64,000 bases of DNA from DATARH01 sp963847345 (GTDB taxonomy: Bacteria; Pseudomonadota; Alphaproteobacteria; ATCC43930; CGMCC-115725): assembly GCA_963847345.1 (NCBI GenBank), contig CAWJZU010000042.1:1-64000 (forward strand). Direction: 5' to 3'. Shown here one piece after another: positions 28,276 to 38,288 of this stretch (within the stretch, counting starts at the first letter, position 1; every line of letters starts with the position of its first letter). Position numbers and translations under genes: made by a program. The notes beneath the pieces are model-generated. The model worked only from the letters and a program-made list of their open reading frames with translations. It did not search any database and was not told the DNA's origin.

Positions 28276-29328
28276 TCAGGCGCGTTTGCGGCGCCGCGCG
28301 GGCGGTGTCTCCGCGGGTTCGGGCGTTGGCGTTTCGGCGGCCTTGCCGCGTCCCGAACCGCGTCCGCCCGACACCGGAAGCAGCAGGTTGCGCTGGTTCG
28401 CCGGCGGAGCCGCCGCCTTGCGTCCTCCGCGTGAAGCGGTCTTTGCTCGGGCGGGAGCCGCAACCTCCGCCGCTTCCTCCGCCGCCTCGTCGGACGTGGC
28501 CCGGCGCGATGCGGCGCGGCGCGGCGCCTCCGCTTTCTTGCCCTCTTTGTTGCCCTCTTCCGCGGCGAGGCTGCGTTTCAGCGCGTCCATCAGATTGATG
28601 ACCTGAGCCGGCCGCCGCTCCGGCTCCTTTGCCGGCACCCGACCCTCGAGCTTCTCGTCGATCAGCTCGCGCAGCGCCGCCTGATAGCGATCGACGAACT
28701 GGCTCGGGTCAAAGTCGCGGCTGCGGCGGGAAATGATCTGCTGCATGATCGCGAGCTGGTCCTCATCGACCGCATCGGCCGCGATCGACCCGAAATAGTC
28801 CTCCGGCCTGCGGATTTCATCGGGATACCGCACCGAATTCCCGAGCAGCCCGGTGCCGAGCGGTCGCAGCGAAATGATGCGCTCCTGGCCGTTGATCACG
28901 ACTCGGCCGACCGCGACCTTGCCGCTCTCGCGCAGCGCCTCGCGGATGACGCGATAGCCCTCCTCGGCGACGCTGCCGTCCGGCACGAGGTAGTACGGCG
29001 TATCGAAATAGATCGGATCGATGTCGTCGACGAATTCGGTGATATCGATCGTATCGGTCGTCTCGAGCCGCAGCCGCTTGATATCGTCGGGATCGACATT
29101 GATATAGCGGCCTTTTTCGTACTCGTACCCCTTGACGATGTCCTCGCGCTCGACCGGGCCAATTCCGGGCACGACGAGCTGCTGGCGCACCCGCTCGCCC
29201 GAGGGCTCGTGGATCATGTGGAACCGCACCTTGTCGCGTTCGGTCGTCGCCGTGTACAGGCGCACCCCGATCGTCACCAGGGACAGCTTGAGAAAACCGG
29301 TCCAGTACGGACGCGCGGGAGCGGGCAT
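28276..29328 (-). CDS. ku: Non-homologous end-joining protein Ku
   Basis: The 350-residue product starts at ATG 29328. The Ku core spans about residues 5-255 (WTGFLKLSLVTIGVRLYTAT, EREDIVKGYEYEKGRYI, DPIYFDTPYYLVPDG). After residue 255 there is a low-complexity Lys/Arg/Ala/Pro tail, longer than in minimal bacterial Ku and probably DNA-binding. Ku forms a ring homodimer that holds double-strand break ends and recruits a ligase. It is divergent from an ATP-dependent DNA ligase with a 97-bp shared gap, giving a compact NHEJ locus. Confidence 0.94.
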   Translation of the reverse strand: MPAPARPYWTGFLKLSLVTIGVRLYTATTERDKVRFHMIHEPSGERVRQQLVVPGIGPVEREDIVKGYEYEKGRYINVDPDDIKRLRLETTDTIDITEFVDDIDPIYFDTPYYLVPDGSVAEEGYRVIREALRESGKVAVGRVVINGQERIISLRPLGTGLLGNSVRYPDEIRRPEDYFGSIAADAVDEDQLAIMQQIISRRSRDFDPSQFVDRYQAALRELIDEKLEGRVPAKEPERRPAQVINLMDALKRSLAAEEGNKEGKKAEAPRRAASRRATSDEAAEEAAEVAAPARAKTASRGGRKAAAPPANQRNLLLPVSGGRGSGRGKAAETPTPEPAETPPARRRKRA

Positions 29329-29425
29329 CGCTATTGCTCCAGTTTTGCCTTAGCCCAACGATAGCGGCTGCGGTGCTGTTCCGCCATCCCGGAGCACGCG
29401 GACCGCGATTCGCGTTGATTACCAA

Positions 29426-30451
29426 ATGGCGCTGCCGATCGATCCGACAATCCCGCCGATGGAGGCCCGCCCGGTGGCCGAGCTGCCGAGCGGCGCGCAA
29501 TGGCACTACGAGCCAAAATGGGACGGGTTTCGCTGTCTCTCGTTCCGCGACGGCGACGATATCGAGTTACGCTCGAAATCGGGACAGATGCTCGGGCGCT
29601 ATTTCCCGGACGTGACAGCGGCGTTCGCGGCGCTCCCAGCGCGCCGTTTCGCGATCGACGGCGAGATCGTGATCCCGGTCGAGCGCCGGCTGTCATTCGA
29701 GGCGTTGCAGCTGCGCCTGCATCCGGCCGAGAGCCGCGTGCTCAAACTCGCTGCCGAGAACCCGGCGGTGTTCGTCGTCTTCGATCTGCTCGCCGCGGCC
29801 GACGGCTCCGTGCTTCTGGAACACCCGTTCGCCGAGCGGCGGCGCGCGCTGGAAAAATTCGTCGCCGCGCAGGGCGACAGCGCCGGGCTACGTCTATCGC
29901 CGAGCATCGTGGACCGCGACGCGGCGCTCGGCTGGCTTCGCCGGATCGGCGCCGACATCGACGGGATCATCGCCAAGCGCGTCGACCTGCCTTACATGAG
30001 CGGAACGCGGGACGGCATGCTGAAATACAAGCCAAGGCACACCGCCGACTGTGTCGTCGGCGGGTTCCGCTACGGCCGGACCACCAGCCTCGTCGGCTCG
30101 CTACTGCTCGGGTTGTACGGCGAGGACGGGCTGTTGCACCATGTCGGGTTCACCGCGACAGTGCCCGCGCGCGACAAGCCGGCGCTGACCGCGCGCCTCG
30201 AACAGCTGGTCGGGCGGCCGGGGTTCACCGGCCGTGCCCCAGGCGGCCCGAGCCGCTGGTCAACCGAGCGCACCGGCGATTGGCATCCGCTGCGCCCCGA
30301 GCTGGTCGTCGAGGTGCGCTACGACCACGTCACTGATAGCCGTTTCCGCCACGGTACGACATTGCTGCGCTGGCGTCCTGACAAGACGCCGCGGCAATGC
30401 ACCTTCGATCAGCTGACCCAGACCAGCGACAGCGCCCTTTCTTTGCTCTAG
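29426..30451 (+). CDS. ATP-dependent DNA ligase (LigC/LigD-ligase-domain type)
   Basis: The product has 341 residues with the nucleotidyltransferase motifs in order: motif I PKWDGFRCLSF (K-x-D-G-x-R), motif III AIDGEIVIP, motif IV IDGIIAKRVD and motif V GMLKYKPRHTADC, followed by an OB-fold domain (GGFRYGRTTSLVGSLLLG, VEVRYDHVTDSRFRHG). It is a stand-alone ligase without the polymerase or nuclease domains of full LigD. It should seal nicks after Ku-mediated end joining and lies divergently beside ku. The 3' end converges on the substrate-binding-protein gene with a 6-bp gap. Confidence 0.92.
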   Translation: MALPIDPTIPPMEARPVAELPSGAQWHYEPKWDGFRCLSFRDGDDIELRSKSGQMLGRYFPDVTAAFAALPARRFAIDGEIVIPVERRLSFEALQLRLHPAESRVLKLAAENPAVFVVFDLLAAADGSVLLEHPFAERRRALEKFVAAQGDSAGLRLSPSIVDRDAALGWLRRIGADIDGIIAKRVDLPYMSGTRDGMLKYKPRHTADCVVGGFRYGRTTSLVGSLLLGLYGEDGLLHHVGFTATVPARDKPALTARLEQLVGRPGFTGRAPGGPSRWSTERTGDWHPLRPELVVEVRYDHVTDSRFRHGTTLLRWRPDKTPRQCTFDQLTQTSDSALSLL

Positions 30452-30457
30452 CCGTAG

Positions 30458-32081
30458 CTACTTGTCCAGCCACGCATCCTCCAGCCGCCAGCTGTTGAAG
30501 ATGCTGTTGACGTTGGTCGTGATGTTCTTGACGTAGGGATAGCGACAGGTGCCGAGGTTGTAGCGGAACACGATCGGCCGCGCCGCGTCCTCGGTCAGCA
30601 CCTGGTCGATCTGCCAGACGATCTTCTTGCGCTTCTCCTGATCCGGCTCCATCGATTGCTTGTCGTATAGTTTTTCGAGCTCGGGATTGCAATAGTTCGT
30701 GTAATTGCGTTCCGAGCCGCAGGCGTAATGCTCGTAGAAATAGGCATCCGGATCGTCGACGCCGCTGCCGGTCAGGTTGGCGGCCATAACGAAGTCCTTG
30801 CGCGCGATCTTCGGAAACCAGTTCGCGGTTTCGACGACTTCCAGCTCGCCATCGATATAAATGTTTTTGAGCTGGTCAATCAGCACGACAGCCGGGTCGC
30901 GGTACTGCGCGATGTTGCGGGTCGCGACCTTGATGTTCAGCCGGTTATTCGGTCCGTAGCCGTGTTTTTCCATCAGCTTGCGCGCCTCGGCCCGGCTCTT
31001 CTCGACGTCCGGGCCGTATCCGGGCAGCGTCTGAAGGATTTCCGGCGGCAGGCCCCACAACCCCGGCGGCGGTGACTGCATCGCGCCGCCGATCTGTCCC
31101 TGTCCTTCCGAAATGATGTCGATGAACGCCTTGCGATCGATCGTCAGCATCATCGCCTTGCGGATATCCGGATTGTTGAACGGCGGATCGTCGCGGTTTA
31201 CCAGGAAATTGAACGCAACCATCGTCGGATCAAGTTCGCAGATCGCGGTCGGCGCCTGGCTCTGCACATCTTTCATCGTTTGCACGGTCTGTTCGAACGG
31301 AAAGGTCATGTCGAACTGGCCGGCGATGAACGCGAGCGTCTGCGTCGAGCGGTTCGGAATGATCGTCCATTCGATCGCATCGAGATAGGGCAAACCCTTT
31401 TTCCAGTAATCCTCGTTCTTGGCGAACTTGATATGCTCGTTGCGCTTGTATTCGACGAACTTGAACGGACCGGTGCCGATCGGCTTGAGGCGCATCTCGG
31501 CCGCCGGCACATGGCAGGGATAGACCGGGCCGTAAGCCGAGGCGAGAAGCATTGTGAATGCCGGTTGCGGCCGCTTCAGCACGAACGTGACCGTGTCCTT
31601 GCCCTCGGTCACGACCTCGTCGAGGTTGCGGTACCATGCCTTGCGGGGGTTGAGCCGCAACTTGTCCTGCGATTTGCCGAGCAGCAAATCCCAGGTGCAT
31701 TTAACGTCGGCGGCGCTGAAGGGCTTGCCGTCATGCCACTTGACGCCGTCGCGCAGCTTGAAGGTCAGCCGCGTGTAATCGTCGTTCCACTTCCAGCTCT
31801 CGGCCAATTCCGGCTCGATGAATTCGGGCCGGTTCTGCTTTTCGTGCTGGTCGAAGCGGATCAGATTGTTGAACACCGCCGAGAACGGCGCGACGGCCGA
31901 AATCGTCGCCTCCTCGTGGATCGAACCGCTGGCCGGGCTGTCACGGTGAAAAAAGCGCAGCGTGCCACCTGATTTCTGCGCTAGCGCCGGCGTCGCCGCG
32001 ACCCATCCGAGACACAGCGCGGCCAGCGCATAGAACTCCCCATCGGGACGAACGGGCGGTCGATAAACGACTTAAAGGCAT
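30458..32081 (-). CDS. ABC transporter substrate-binding protein, family 5 (peptide/nickel type), frameshift in signal peptide
   Basis: About 540 residues. The main frame begins without a usable start, but joining the ATG at 32081 across one extra base at 32030 gives MPLSRLSTARSSRWGVLALA then ALCLGWVAATPALAQ, a textbook signal peptide; GAGGGG precedes the ATG. The mature protein is a DppA/OppA-like SBP_bac_5: ESWKWNDDYTRLTFKLRDGV, WHDGKPFSAADVK, IGTGPFKFVEYKRNE, IRKAMMLTIDRKAF. It binds peptides or other solutes in the periplasm. No permease or ATPase gene is nearby, so it is an orphan binding protein. Confidence 0.85.
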
Positions 32082-32253
32082 ATCCCCTCACGAGTTTTGG
32101 TTCTTGCGTCGCAATCGTAGCGGTATTGCCTCCCGGCGCACAAGCGCTGGTTGCTTCCACGCGGCTCCCCATCATCCCCGGTACAGATGTTGGACTAGAT
32201 CGGCGCACTCCGGGTCTTAAACTGCGGCAATTAGCCATTCGCAGGCGACACCG

Positions 32254-33015
32254 ATGAAGACCTACGGACAATACTGCCCAATCGCGCAGGCGGCCGAAAT
32301 CCTCAGCCAGCGATGGACGCTGCTGATCCTGCGCGATGTGTTGTACGGCGCCCGGCGGTTCAACGAGATCCGGAAATTCGTGCCGCTCATGTCGCCGACG
32401 CTGCTGTCGCGGCGGTTGCGCGAGCTGGAGGCGACCGGGCTGATTAATCGCGCCAAGAACAAAATGACCGGCGTGATCGAATACCACCCGACCCTGGCGG
32501 CGGCGGAGCTGGCGCCGGTGATTGAGCTGCTCGGCGCCTGGGGACAGCGCTGGGTTCGCAACCGGCTCAAGGAGGACGAGCTCGACGCCAGCCTGCTGAT
32601 GTCCATGATCCGCAATCTGATCGACGCGAGCCGGTTTCCGGCCGGCCGAACCGTCGTGGCAATCCTGTTCACCGACGATCCGCCGCTGCGAAAAGAGGCT
32701 TGGCGCGTCGATCAATGGTGGCTGATTGTCAGTGAAAGCGATGCCGAACTCTGCCTCAACGACCCCGGTTACGAGGTCGATGTCTTCGTTACGACCGATC
32801 TGCGGACGCTGACGCGCTATTACATGGGCGATATCGCCTTTCGAGACGCGGCCCGCGCCGGCGCGATCGAGGTGATCGGTCCAAAGCCGCTGGTCGAAGC
32901 CTTCGAGCGCTGGATGCCGCGCAGCCATTTCGGGCAGGTGCCGAGCCCGCCGGAACCGCTCGACTTGCAGGCAATCATCAGCCGCTCGCCGGTAAAAATC
33001 GGCGAGTACACCTGA
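32254..33015 (+). CDS. HxlR-family transcriptional regulator with C-terminal SCP2-like domain
   Basis: The 253-residue product has an HxlR winged helix (about residues 1-100): YCPIAQAAEILSQRWTLLIL, LSRRLRELEATGLI. The C-terminal half (about residues 120-250) resembles an SCP2/sterol-carrier-like ligand-binding fold, an arrangement common in alphaproteobacterial HxlR proteins. It is divergent from the orphan binding-protein gene and is followed 94 bp later by the acyl-CoA dehydrogenase gene, so either may be its target. The ligand is unknown. Confidence 0.85.
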   Translation: MKTYGQYCPIAQAAEILSQRWTLLILRDVLYGARRFNEIRKFVPLMSPTLLSRRLRELEATGLINRAKNKMTGVIEYHPTLAAAELAPVIELLGAWGQRWVRNRLKEDELDASLLMSMIRNLIDASRFPAGRTVVAILFTDDPPLRKEAWRVDQWWLIVSESDAELCLNDPGYEVDVFVTTDLRTLTRYYMGDIAFRDAARAGAIEVIGPKPLVEAFERWMPRSHFGQVPSPPEPLDLQAIISRSPVKIGEYT

Positions 33016-33109
33016 CGATATCTGCCGATGCGATCGGCCGTCTCGGCATTCCGGAAAGCACCTTGTACCACAGACCCGGCCACACCAAACGCCACAGGGA
33101 GGCACCCAA

Positions 33110-34276
33110 ATGACGAGCCATGACTACATGCTGACCGAAGACATGCTGCGCAATTTTGCCGGGCGGTGCGCCGGCTACGACCGGGAAAACCGTTTCTTTT
33201 ACGAGGATTTCGAGGATTTGCGGCGGGCCGGATACCTGACGGCGCCGGTGCCGAAGGAACTCGGCGGCGCCGGCTTGACCCTGTTCGAAATGGCACGCGA
33301 GCAGCGGCGCCTCGCCTATTACGCCCCGGCAACGGCGCTCGGTGTCAATATGCACCTCTTTTGGGTCGGGCTCGTCGCCGATCTCTGGCGGCAGGGCGAC
33401 CATTCGCTCGAATGGCTCCTCAGGGAGGCGATGGCGGGCGAGGTCTTCGCCTCGGGCCACTCCGAGCGCGGCAATGACCTGTCGGTTTTATTCTCGACCT
33501 GTACGGCCGAGCGAGCGGAGGGCGGTTTCCGCATCACCGGCCACAAGATGTTCGCCAGCATGGCTCCGGTATGGACGCGATATGGCCTCGGAGCGACCTG
33601 GGACGCCGAGGGCGGCCCGAAAATTGTGCACGCCTTCCTGCCGCGAGATCAGGACGGATACCGCATCGTCGAGACCTGGGACACGATGGGTATGCGCGCG
33701 ACGCGCAGCGACGATGTCGTGCTCGAAGGCGCCTTCGTTCCAGACAGATATATCGCGCGGATTGTGCCGGCCGGCGGCGCCGATCCATTCGTCCTCGGCC
33801 TGTTTGCCTGGGCCGATATCGGGTTCGGAAATATTTACTGCGGCATCGCGCAACGCGCGATCGACCTCGCCGTGCCGGCTGTCAAGAACAAGACCTCGAT
33901 CGCAGTCAGCCGGTCTATGGCCTACCACCCGGAGATACAGCACATCATGGCCGAGATGATGCTGGATTTAGATCCGATCGGACCGCATCTCGACAGCGTG
34001 GCGGCCGATTGGTCCGCAGGGGTCGATCACGGCGCCGCCTGGCCGTCGAAGATCATCTCGGCGAAATACCACGCGGTCGAGGCGTGCTGGCGGATTGTCG
34101 ATAAGGCGATGGAGGTTTCGGGCGGCGCCGGCATGTTCCGCGGCAACGAACTGGAGCGCCTGTTCCGCGATGCGCGCTGCGGCCGCTTTCACCCAGCGAA
34201 CAGCGCCCTCGTTCACGAGATTGTCGGGAAGACGGCGCTCGGCATCGATCTCGGCGAGCAGCCGCGCTGGGGATAG
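33110..34276 (+). CDS. Acyl-CoA dehydrogenase-family protein
   Basis: The 388-residue product starts at ATG 33110 behind AGGGAGG. Family segments are the N-terminal helical domain, VPKELGGAGLTLFEMAREQR, a beta-domain GFRITGHKMFASMAPVWT, and a C-terminal helical domain GGAGMFRGNELERLFRDARC with GIDLGE at the end. These FAD enzymes oxidise acyl-CoA thioesters, but this divergent branch (atypical N-terminus, Cys in RDARCGRFHPAN) also includes flavin monooxygenases. The substrate is unknown. It lies downstream of the HxlR-SCP2 regulator. Confidence 0.85.
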   Translation: MTSHDYMLTEDMLRNFAGRCAGYDRENRFFYEDFEDLRRAGYLTAPVPKELGGAGLTLFEMAREQRRLAYYAPATALGVNMHLFWVGLVADLWRQGDHSLEWLLREAMAGEVFASGHSERGNDLSVLFSTCTAERAEGGFRITGHKMFASMAPVWTRYGLGATWDAEGGPKIVHAFLPRDQDGYRIVETWDTMGMRATRSDDVVLEGAFVPDRYIARIVPAGGADPFVLGLFAWADIGFGNIYCGIAQRAIDLAVPAVKNKTSIAVSRSMAYHPEIQHIMAEMMLDLDPIGPHLDSVAADWSAGVDHGAAWPSKIISAKYHAVEACWRIVDKAMEVSGGAGMFRGNELERLFRDARCGRFHPANSALVHEIVGKTALGIDLGEQPRWG

Positions 34277-34392
34277 GCTCGCCAGCCCTCCCGGAGGGGC
34301 GGCCATCAGCGCGGATCGGGCCCAGCCTGTCGCTTCAAGTCGGAAATATTCGCTGGCTGATATAGACTGCCTGCTGTCCGAGGTAGGACGCG

Positions 34393-34797
34393 TTGAGGGA
34401 GAGTCGGGCGGTTGTGAGGGTATTGTATTGGATCGTTCTCGCAGTCGTTGCGCTCGCACTTGCGCTGTTCGCCGCGTCAAATCGCACGCCGGTCGCGCTT
34501 GGTTTCTGGCCGTTAGGGCTGGCGCTCGAACTGCCCCTCTATCTGGCGATCCTGCTGACCTTTTTCGTCGGGGCCTTATGCGGCGCGCTGGCGGCGTGGG
34601 TCGGCGGCCGTCACTGGCGACGCGAGGCGCGCCAGCGGCGACGCCGAATGACCGCACTGGAACACGAGCTGGAGGCGACGCAGGCGCGGCTCGCCGAATC
34701 GACGTCGCCGGCCGTGACCGCGCCGTCTTCCGGCCCCGAGCTTATCCAAGCGCACACCCGGACCACTCGGTCGGCTTCGGTTTCGGCGCGCGGTTGA
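34393..34797 (+). CDS. LapA-domain (DUF1049) membrane protein
   Basis: Up to 134 residues from TTG 34393; GTG 34414 (VRVLYWIVLAVVALALALFA) is an equally good start and gives 127. Two hydrophobic segments, about residues 10-26 and 46-68, flank the family motif ASNRTPVALGFWPLGLALEL. The C-terminal part is a charged, coiled-coil-prone cytoplasmic tail (ALEHELEATQARLAES). LapA/YciS proteins assist lipopolysaccharide assembly in E. coli. The next gene begins 13 bp later in the same direction. Confidence 0.82.
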   Translation: MRESRAVVRVLYWIVLAVVALALALFAASNRTPVALGFWPLGLALELPLYLAILLTFFVGALCGALAAWVGGRHWRREARQRRRRMTALEHELEATQARLAESTSPAVTAPSSGPELIQAHTRTTRSASVSARG

Positions 34798-34809
34798 GGA
34801 CCACGCCCG

Positions 34810-35751
34810 GTGCTTGTCGTCGACTCCGACGCCATCCATGACTTGCTCGATTTCCCGAGCCTGATCGCCGCCCTGCGCGCAATGTTTCGCGACGGCGTCG
34901 TGGCACCACCGCGCCATCATCATACAATTGCGGCAGCCGGTCCGGAAGGCAGCCCCGGCACACTGTTGCTGATGCCGGCGTGGCGGCCCGGCGAGGCGCT
35001 CGGCGTAAAGATTGTTACCGTGTTTCCCGACAATGGGCGACGCTCGCTTCCGTCGGTGTACGGGACTTATCTGCTGCTCGACGCCGCGACCGGCGTGCCC
35101 CGAGCCGTCCTCGACGGCACGGCGCTGACATTGCGCCGCACCGCCGCCGCCTCGGCGCTCGCCGCCGTCTATCTCGCGCGCCCCGACAGCGCCGTGCATC
35201 TGATGGTCGGCACCGGCGCCCTCGCGCCCCATCTGATCGCAGCGCATCGAGCGATGCGGCCGATCCACGAGACCCGCATCTGGGGCCGCGATCCGGCCAA
35301 GGCCGCCGCCCTGGCGGCGAGCCTCGGCTCCGGCACCGCTGCAATTGCAGTGCCCGACCTCGCCGAGGCGGCGGCCTCTTCCGACATCGTCACCTGCGCG
35401 ACGCTATCGCAAGAGCCGCTGGTGCGCGGCGCCTGGCTCAAACCCGGCGCGCATCTCGACCTGGTCGGCTCCTACCGCCCGGACATGCGCGAGGCCGATG
35501 ACGACGCGATCCGCCGCGCCCGAATCTTTGTCGATACCGACGCGGCCTTGAGCGAGGCCGGCGACATCGCCCAGCCGCTGCAATCCGGAGTCCTTGCACG
35601 CGACGCCATCGCCGGCGACCTGTCCGGCCTGGTTCGCGGCAGCTGTAACGGACGGCGCGCGGCCGACGAGATCACGCTGTTCAAATCGGTCGGCACCGCC
35701 CTCGAAGACCTCGCCGCTGCAAGGCTGGCGGTAAATCGCTTTAAGGAGTGA
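34810..35751 (+). CDS. Ornithine cyclodeaminase/mu-crystallin family protein
   Basis: The 313-residue product starts at GTG 34810. It has the family pattern GEALGVKIVTVFPDNGRRSL (active-site Lys in GVKIVTVFP), LLLDAATGVPRAVLDGTALT, LRRTAAASALAA and a Rossmann-like HLMVGTGALAPHLIAAHRA. Known members are ornithine cyclodeaminase, L-alanine dehydrogenase and delta1-pyrroline-2-carboxylate reductase, all NAD(P)-dependent; the exact activity is unclear. It follows lapA by 13 bp and may be co-transcribed with it. Confidence 0.85.
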   Translation: MLVVDSDAIHDLLDFPSLIAALRAMFRDGVVAPPRHHHTIAAAGPEGSPGTLLLMPAWRPGEALGVKIVTVFPDNGRRSLPSVYGTYLLLDAATGVPRAVLDGTALTLRRTAAASALAAVYLARPDSAVHLMVGTGALAPHLIAAHRAMRPIHETRIWGRDPAKAAALAASLGSGTAAIAVPDLAEAAASSDIVTCATLSQEPLVRGAWLKPGAHLDLVGSYRPDMREADDDAIRRARIFVDTDAALSEAGDIAQPLQSGVLARDAIAGDLSGLVRGSCNGRRAADEITLFKSVGTALEDLAAARLAVNRFKE

Positions 35752-35861
35752 CCGCGTCAATTGCCGGCGTCATCGGGTTGACGCCACGGTACCGCCGGCA
35801 GATCGTTGCTCAGGTTTCGCTGGTAATGGCGTGGCGGACAGGTCCGATCGGGAGGAAGGCG

Positions 35862-37014
35862 ATGAAAGTAGGGATCGCGCTTAACATGCTGTGTCAGGCC
35901 GGCCGGTCCGACGCGTCGGTCGTCAGCGAGCATCTGGCGCTCGGCGACCTCGCCGAGCCGCTCGGCTTCGACTCGCTCTTCGCGCTCGAACACCATTTCA
36001 CCGGCTACGCAATGTCGCCGGCGCCGCCGCAGCTTCTCGCCTACTATGCCGGCCGCACGAGGCGAATCCAGCTCGGCACGGCGGTCATCGTGCTGCCGTG
36101 GCATGACCCGGTGCGCGTCGCTGAGCAGATCGCGCTACTGGACATCCTATGCGGCGGGCGCTGTCTGTTCGGGTTCGGGCGGGGCGCGGCCAGCGTCGAA
36201 TACGAAGGCTTCCGCGTGCCCATGGAAGAGGCGCGGCCGCGCTTTGTCGAGGCGGCCAAGATCGTCGTCGCGGCGCTGAGCGGCGAAACCTTCTCCTATG
36301 ACGGCGAATTCTTCAAAATCCCGCTCACCGCGATCCGCCCGCGGCCGATCTCGCACCCGGAGCGGCGCTTCTACGCCTCGGCGGTCAGCCCGGACTCGGC
36401 CGAGATCATGGCGAAGCTCGGTTTCGGCCTGTCTGATGGTGATGCAGAACGAATGGGCCAAGGCGTCGGAGGACATCTTGCGCTATCGCGAGATCGCGAC
36501 CGAAGCCGGGCACGCGCCGCGCCCGCCGATCATCCTGACCAATGTCTGTTGCGCCGAAAGCCGCGACGAGGCGCACGAGCGCGCGTTCAAGTATCTCGGC
36601 CAGAAATGGCAGTCGATCGACGACCACTACCATTTCTCGGACGGCCATCTCGCGACCGTCAAAGGCTACGAGAGCTACGGCAAGATGGCGCGCACCTACG
36701 CCAAGATCGGCGAAAGCGCCGAGAGCCGGAAGAAGGCCACCGATTTCTATGTCAGCATCCAGATCGTCGGCACGCCGCGCGACTGCCTCGAAAAGATCGC
36801 CGAATTGCAGCGCCTGACCGGGCTCGACCATCTCGTGACCGAGTATTCGTTCGGCGCGATGCCGCACGAGGAGGCCGAACTCAACATGCGCCTGTTCGCC
36901 GACAAGGTGCTGCCGATCCTGCAGCGCGACCCGGCCTTCGCCGGCACCGGCTTGCCGCAAGCCGCGCCGGCGCAGGCCCGCCCGGCGCAGGAACGCCTCT
37001 TCGCGCCGGCCTGA
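35862..37014 (+). CDS. LLM-class (luciferase-like) FMN-dependent oxidoreductase, one frameshift
   Basis: Starting at ATG 35862 after GGGAGGAAGG, the protein continues across a one-base insertion near 36432 (GGCCTGTCTGATGG should read GLLMVMQNEWAKAS) to about 383 residues. Family features: FDSLFALEHHFTGYAMSPAP, IQLGTAVIVLPWHDPVRVAE, FGFGRGAASVEYEGF, and FYVSIQIVGTPRDCLEKIAE near the C-terminus. LLM proteins use reduced flavin from a separate reductase to monooxygenate small molecules. It is not linked to an obvious pathway. The convergent smr stop lies 27 bp beyond its own. Confidence 0.85.
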
Positions 37015-37041
37015 ACCGGCGGGACTGGCTCCGCCTGCCGG

Positions 37042-37599
37042 CTACGACATCTTGCGCAGCAGCACGTAGAGCGCGCCAGCGCCGCCGTCGCGCTGCTGTG
37101 CCGGGGTGATCGCAAGAACATGCCGCCGCAGTTCGGGCTCGTCGAGCCAGCGCGGCACAGCGGTCTTCAGAACACCGCCGCTGATCCGGCCATGCCCGGT
37201 GATGACCAGCACGCAACGCCGTCCGATCGCGCGGGAACCCGCGACAAATCCGGCCAGCGCGCGATGCGCGTCGGCCTGCGTCATCCCGTGCAGGTCGAGC
37301 CGGGCCTCGATCGCATAGCGCCCGCGCCTAAGCCGCTCGGCGCTGCGGCGGTCCAACCCGGCAAAGGCGTCGAGCGGCGGCAATGGTGGCGACGGCAGCG
37401 GCCTCGTTCGGACCGCGGGCGTTCCGCTCGCATCGACCGCGGGGCGGGCAGGATGCCCGCGTTCCGGAAACGGCCGCTCATCCTTCGCGTCGGGCGGGGC
37501 CGTGCGTTCGCGCAGCGGGACCACGTCCCGCATCGCCCGCCGCCACAGGCCGATATCGTCAGCCGACAGCCGCATTGCCCGCGGGCGCCTCCGCGCCAT
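37042..37599 (-). CDS. Smr/MutS2-family endonuclease domain protein
   Basis: The product has 185 residues from ATG 37599 (MARRRPRAMRLSADDIGLWR), with a Pro/Arg-rich linker and a C-terminal Smr domain: IEARLDLHGMTQADAHRALA, the T-G-H-G-like VLVITGHGRISGGVLKTAVP and WLDEPELRRHVLAITPAQQR. Smr domains nick DNA or RNA. In alphaproteobacteria this gene usually follows mltA; here lutABC is inserted between them. The lutC 3' end overlaps the smr start by 41 bp. Confidence 0.88.
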   Translation of the reverse strand: MARRRPRAMRLSADDIGLWRRAMRDVVPLRERTAPPDAKDERPFPERGHPARPAVDASGTPAVRTRPLPSPPLPPLDAFAGLDRRSAERLRRGRYAIEARLDLHGMTQADAHRALAGFVAGSRAIGRRCVLVITGHGRISGGVLKTAVPRWLDEPELRRHVLAITPAQQRDGGAGALYVLLRKMS

Positions 37600-38288
37600 C
37601 GACGAGCACAACGTGCAGCCGGCGCGGACCGTGTGCGCCGAGCTGGATGCGTTGCTCGATATCGCCGGTCCGCGACGGACCGGTTATCAGGTTCACCGTG
37701 CGCGGCCAGGCAGCCGCATCACCTCCGGCACTATCTCCAGCCCTGGCGCGCACCAGGTCCCAGCGCGTCCTCGTAGCCGGCCACGACCTGGCCGGCGCGC
37801 ACGACGACGATATGGGTATCGGGCAGGAAATTGAGCGTCGTCGGCGTTCCCTCTCCCGACACCAGCATCAGCGTGCCGGTCTCGGCGATCGCCGCGAGGC
37901 ACGGCGTCAGCGACACCGCGTCGCCCGGCTCGGCCCGGCCGCGCCGGATCCGCAGCAGCGGGCGTTCGTGCCACGGGATCGCGTCGAGCGCCGGGTCGGG
38001 CGCCATGACCAGCTCGGCGGGCAGGTTCTCGGCCGCCAGATAGCGCGCCACCTCGGCCGGGATCTCCGTCTCCGAGGCGACGCGCGCGACCGTAGTCTGC
38101 ACTTCCTCGGCCATCGCGACGAACAGGTCGATCCGCGCGGCATCGTCCAGCGCGGCGGCCCGCGCCGGCACGAGATTGCGGCGATGCGCGGCGATACGCC
38201 GCTCCAGCGCCGCGCATGTCTCGGCCGGCAACGGTCCGCGCCGCAGCCCCCGGCGGATGCCGCCGAGTATGTCGTCGCGCGCGGTCAC
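37559..38288 (-). CDS. lutC: Lactate utilization protein C (LUD domain), one frameshift
   Basis: Start GTG 38288 lies in a GTGA overlap with the inferred lutB stop. The N-terminal 175 residues (ARDDILGGIRRGLRRG ... VVRAGQVVAGYEDA) are followed, after one extra base near 37763, by WDLVRARAG ... PRTVNLITGPSRTGDIEQRI and QLGAHGPRRLHVVLVDG, the LUD-domain C-terminus; about 240 residues in all. LutC is the small subunit of the LutABC iron-sulfur complex that oxidises L-lactate to pyruvate. Confidence 0.85.

Noticed and set aside
36862..37014. Pro/Ala-rich C-terminus of the LLM oxidoreductase as a separate gene
   Set aside because: It is in frame with the repaired oxidoreductase and has no start or ribosome-binding site.
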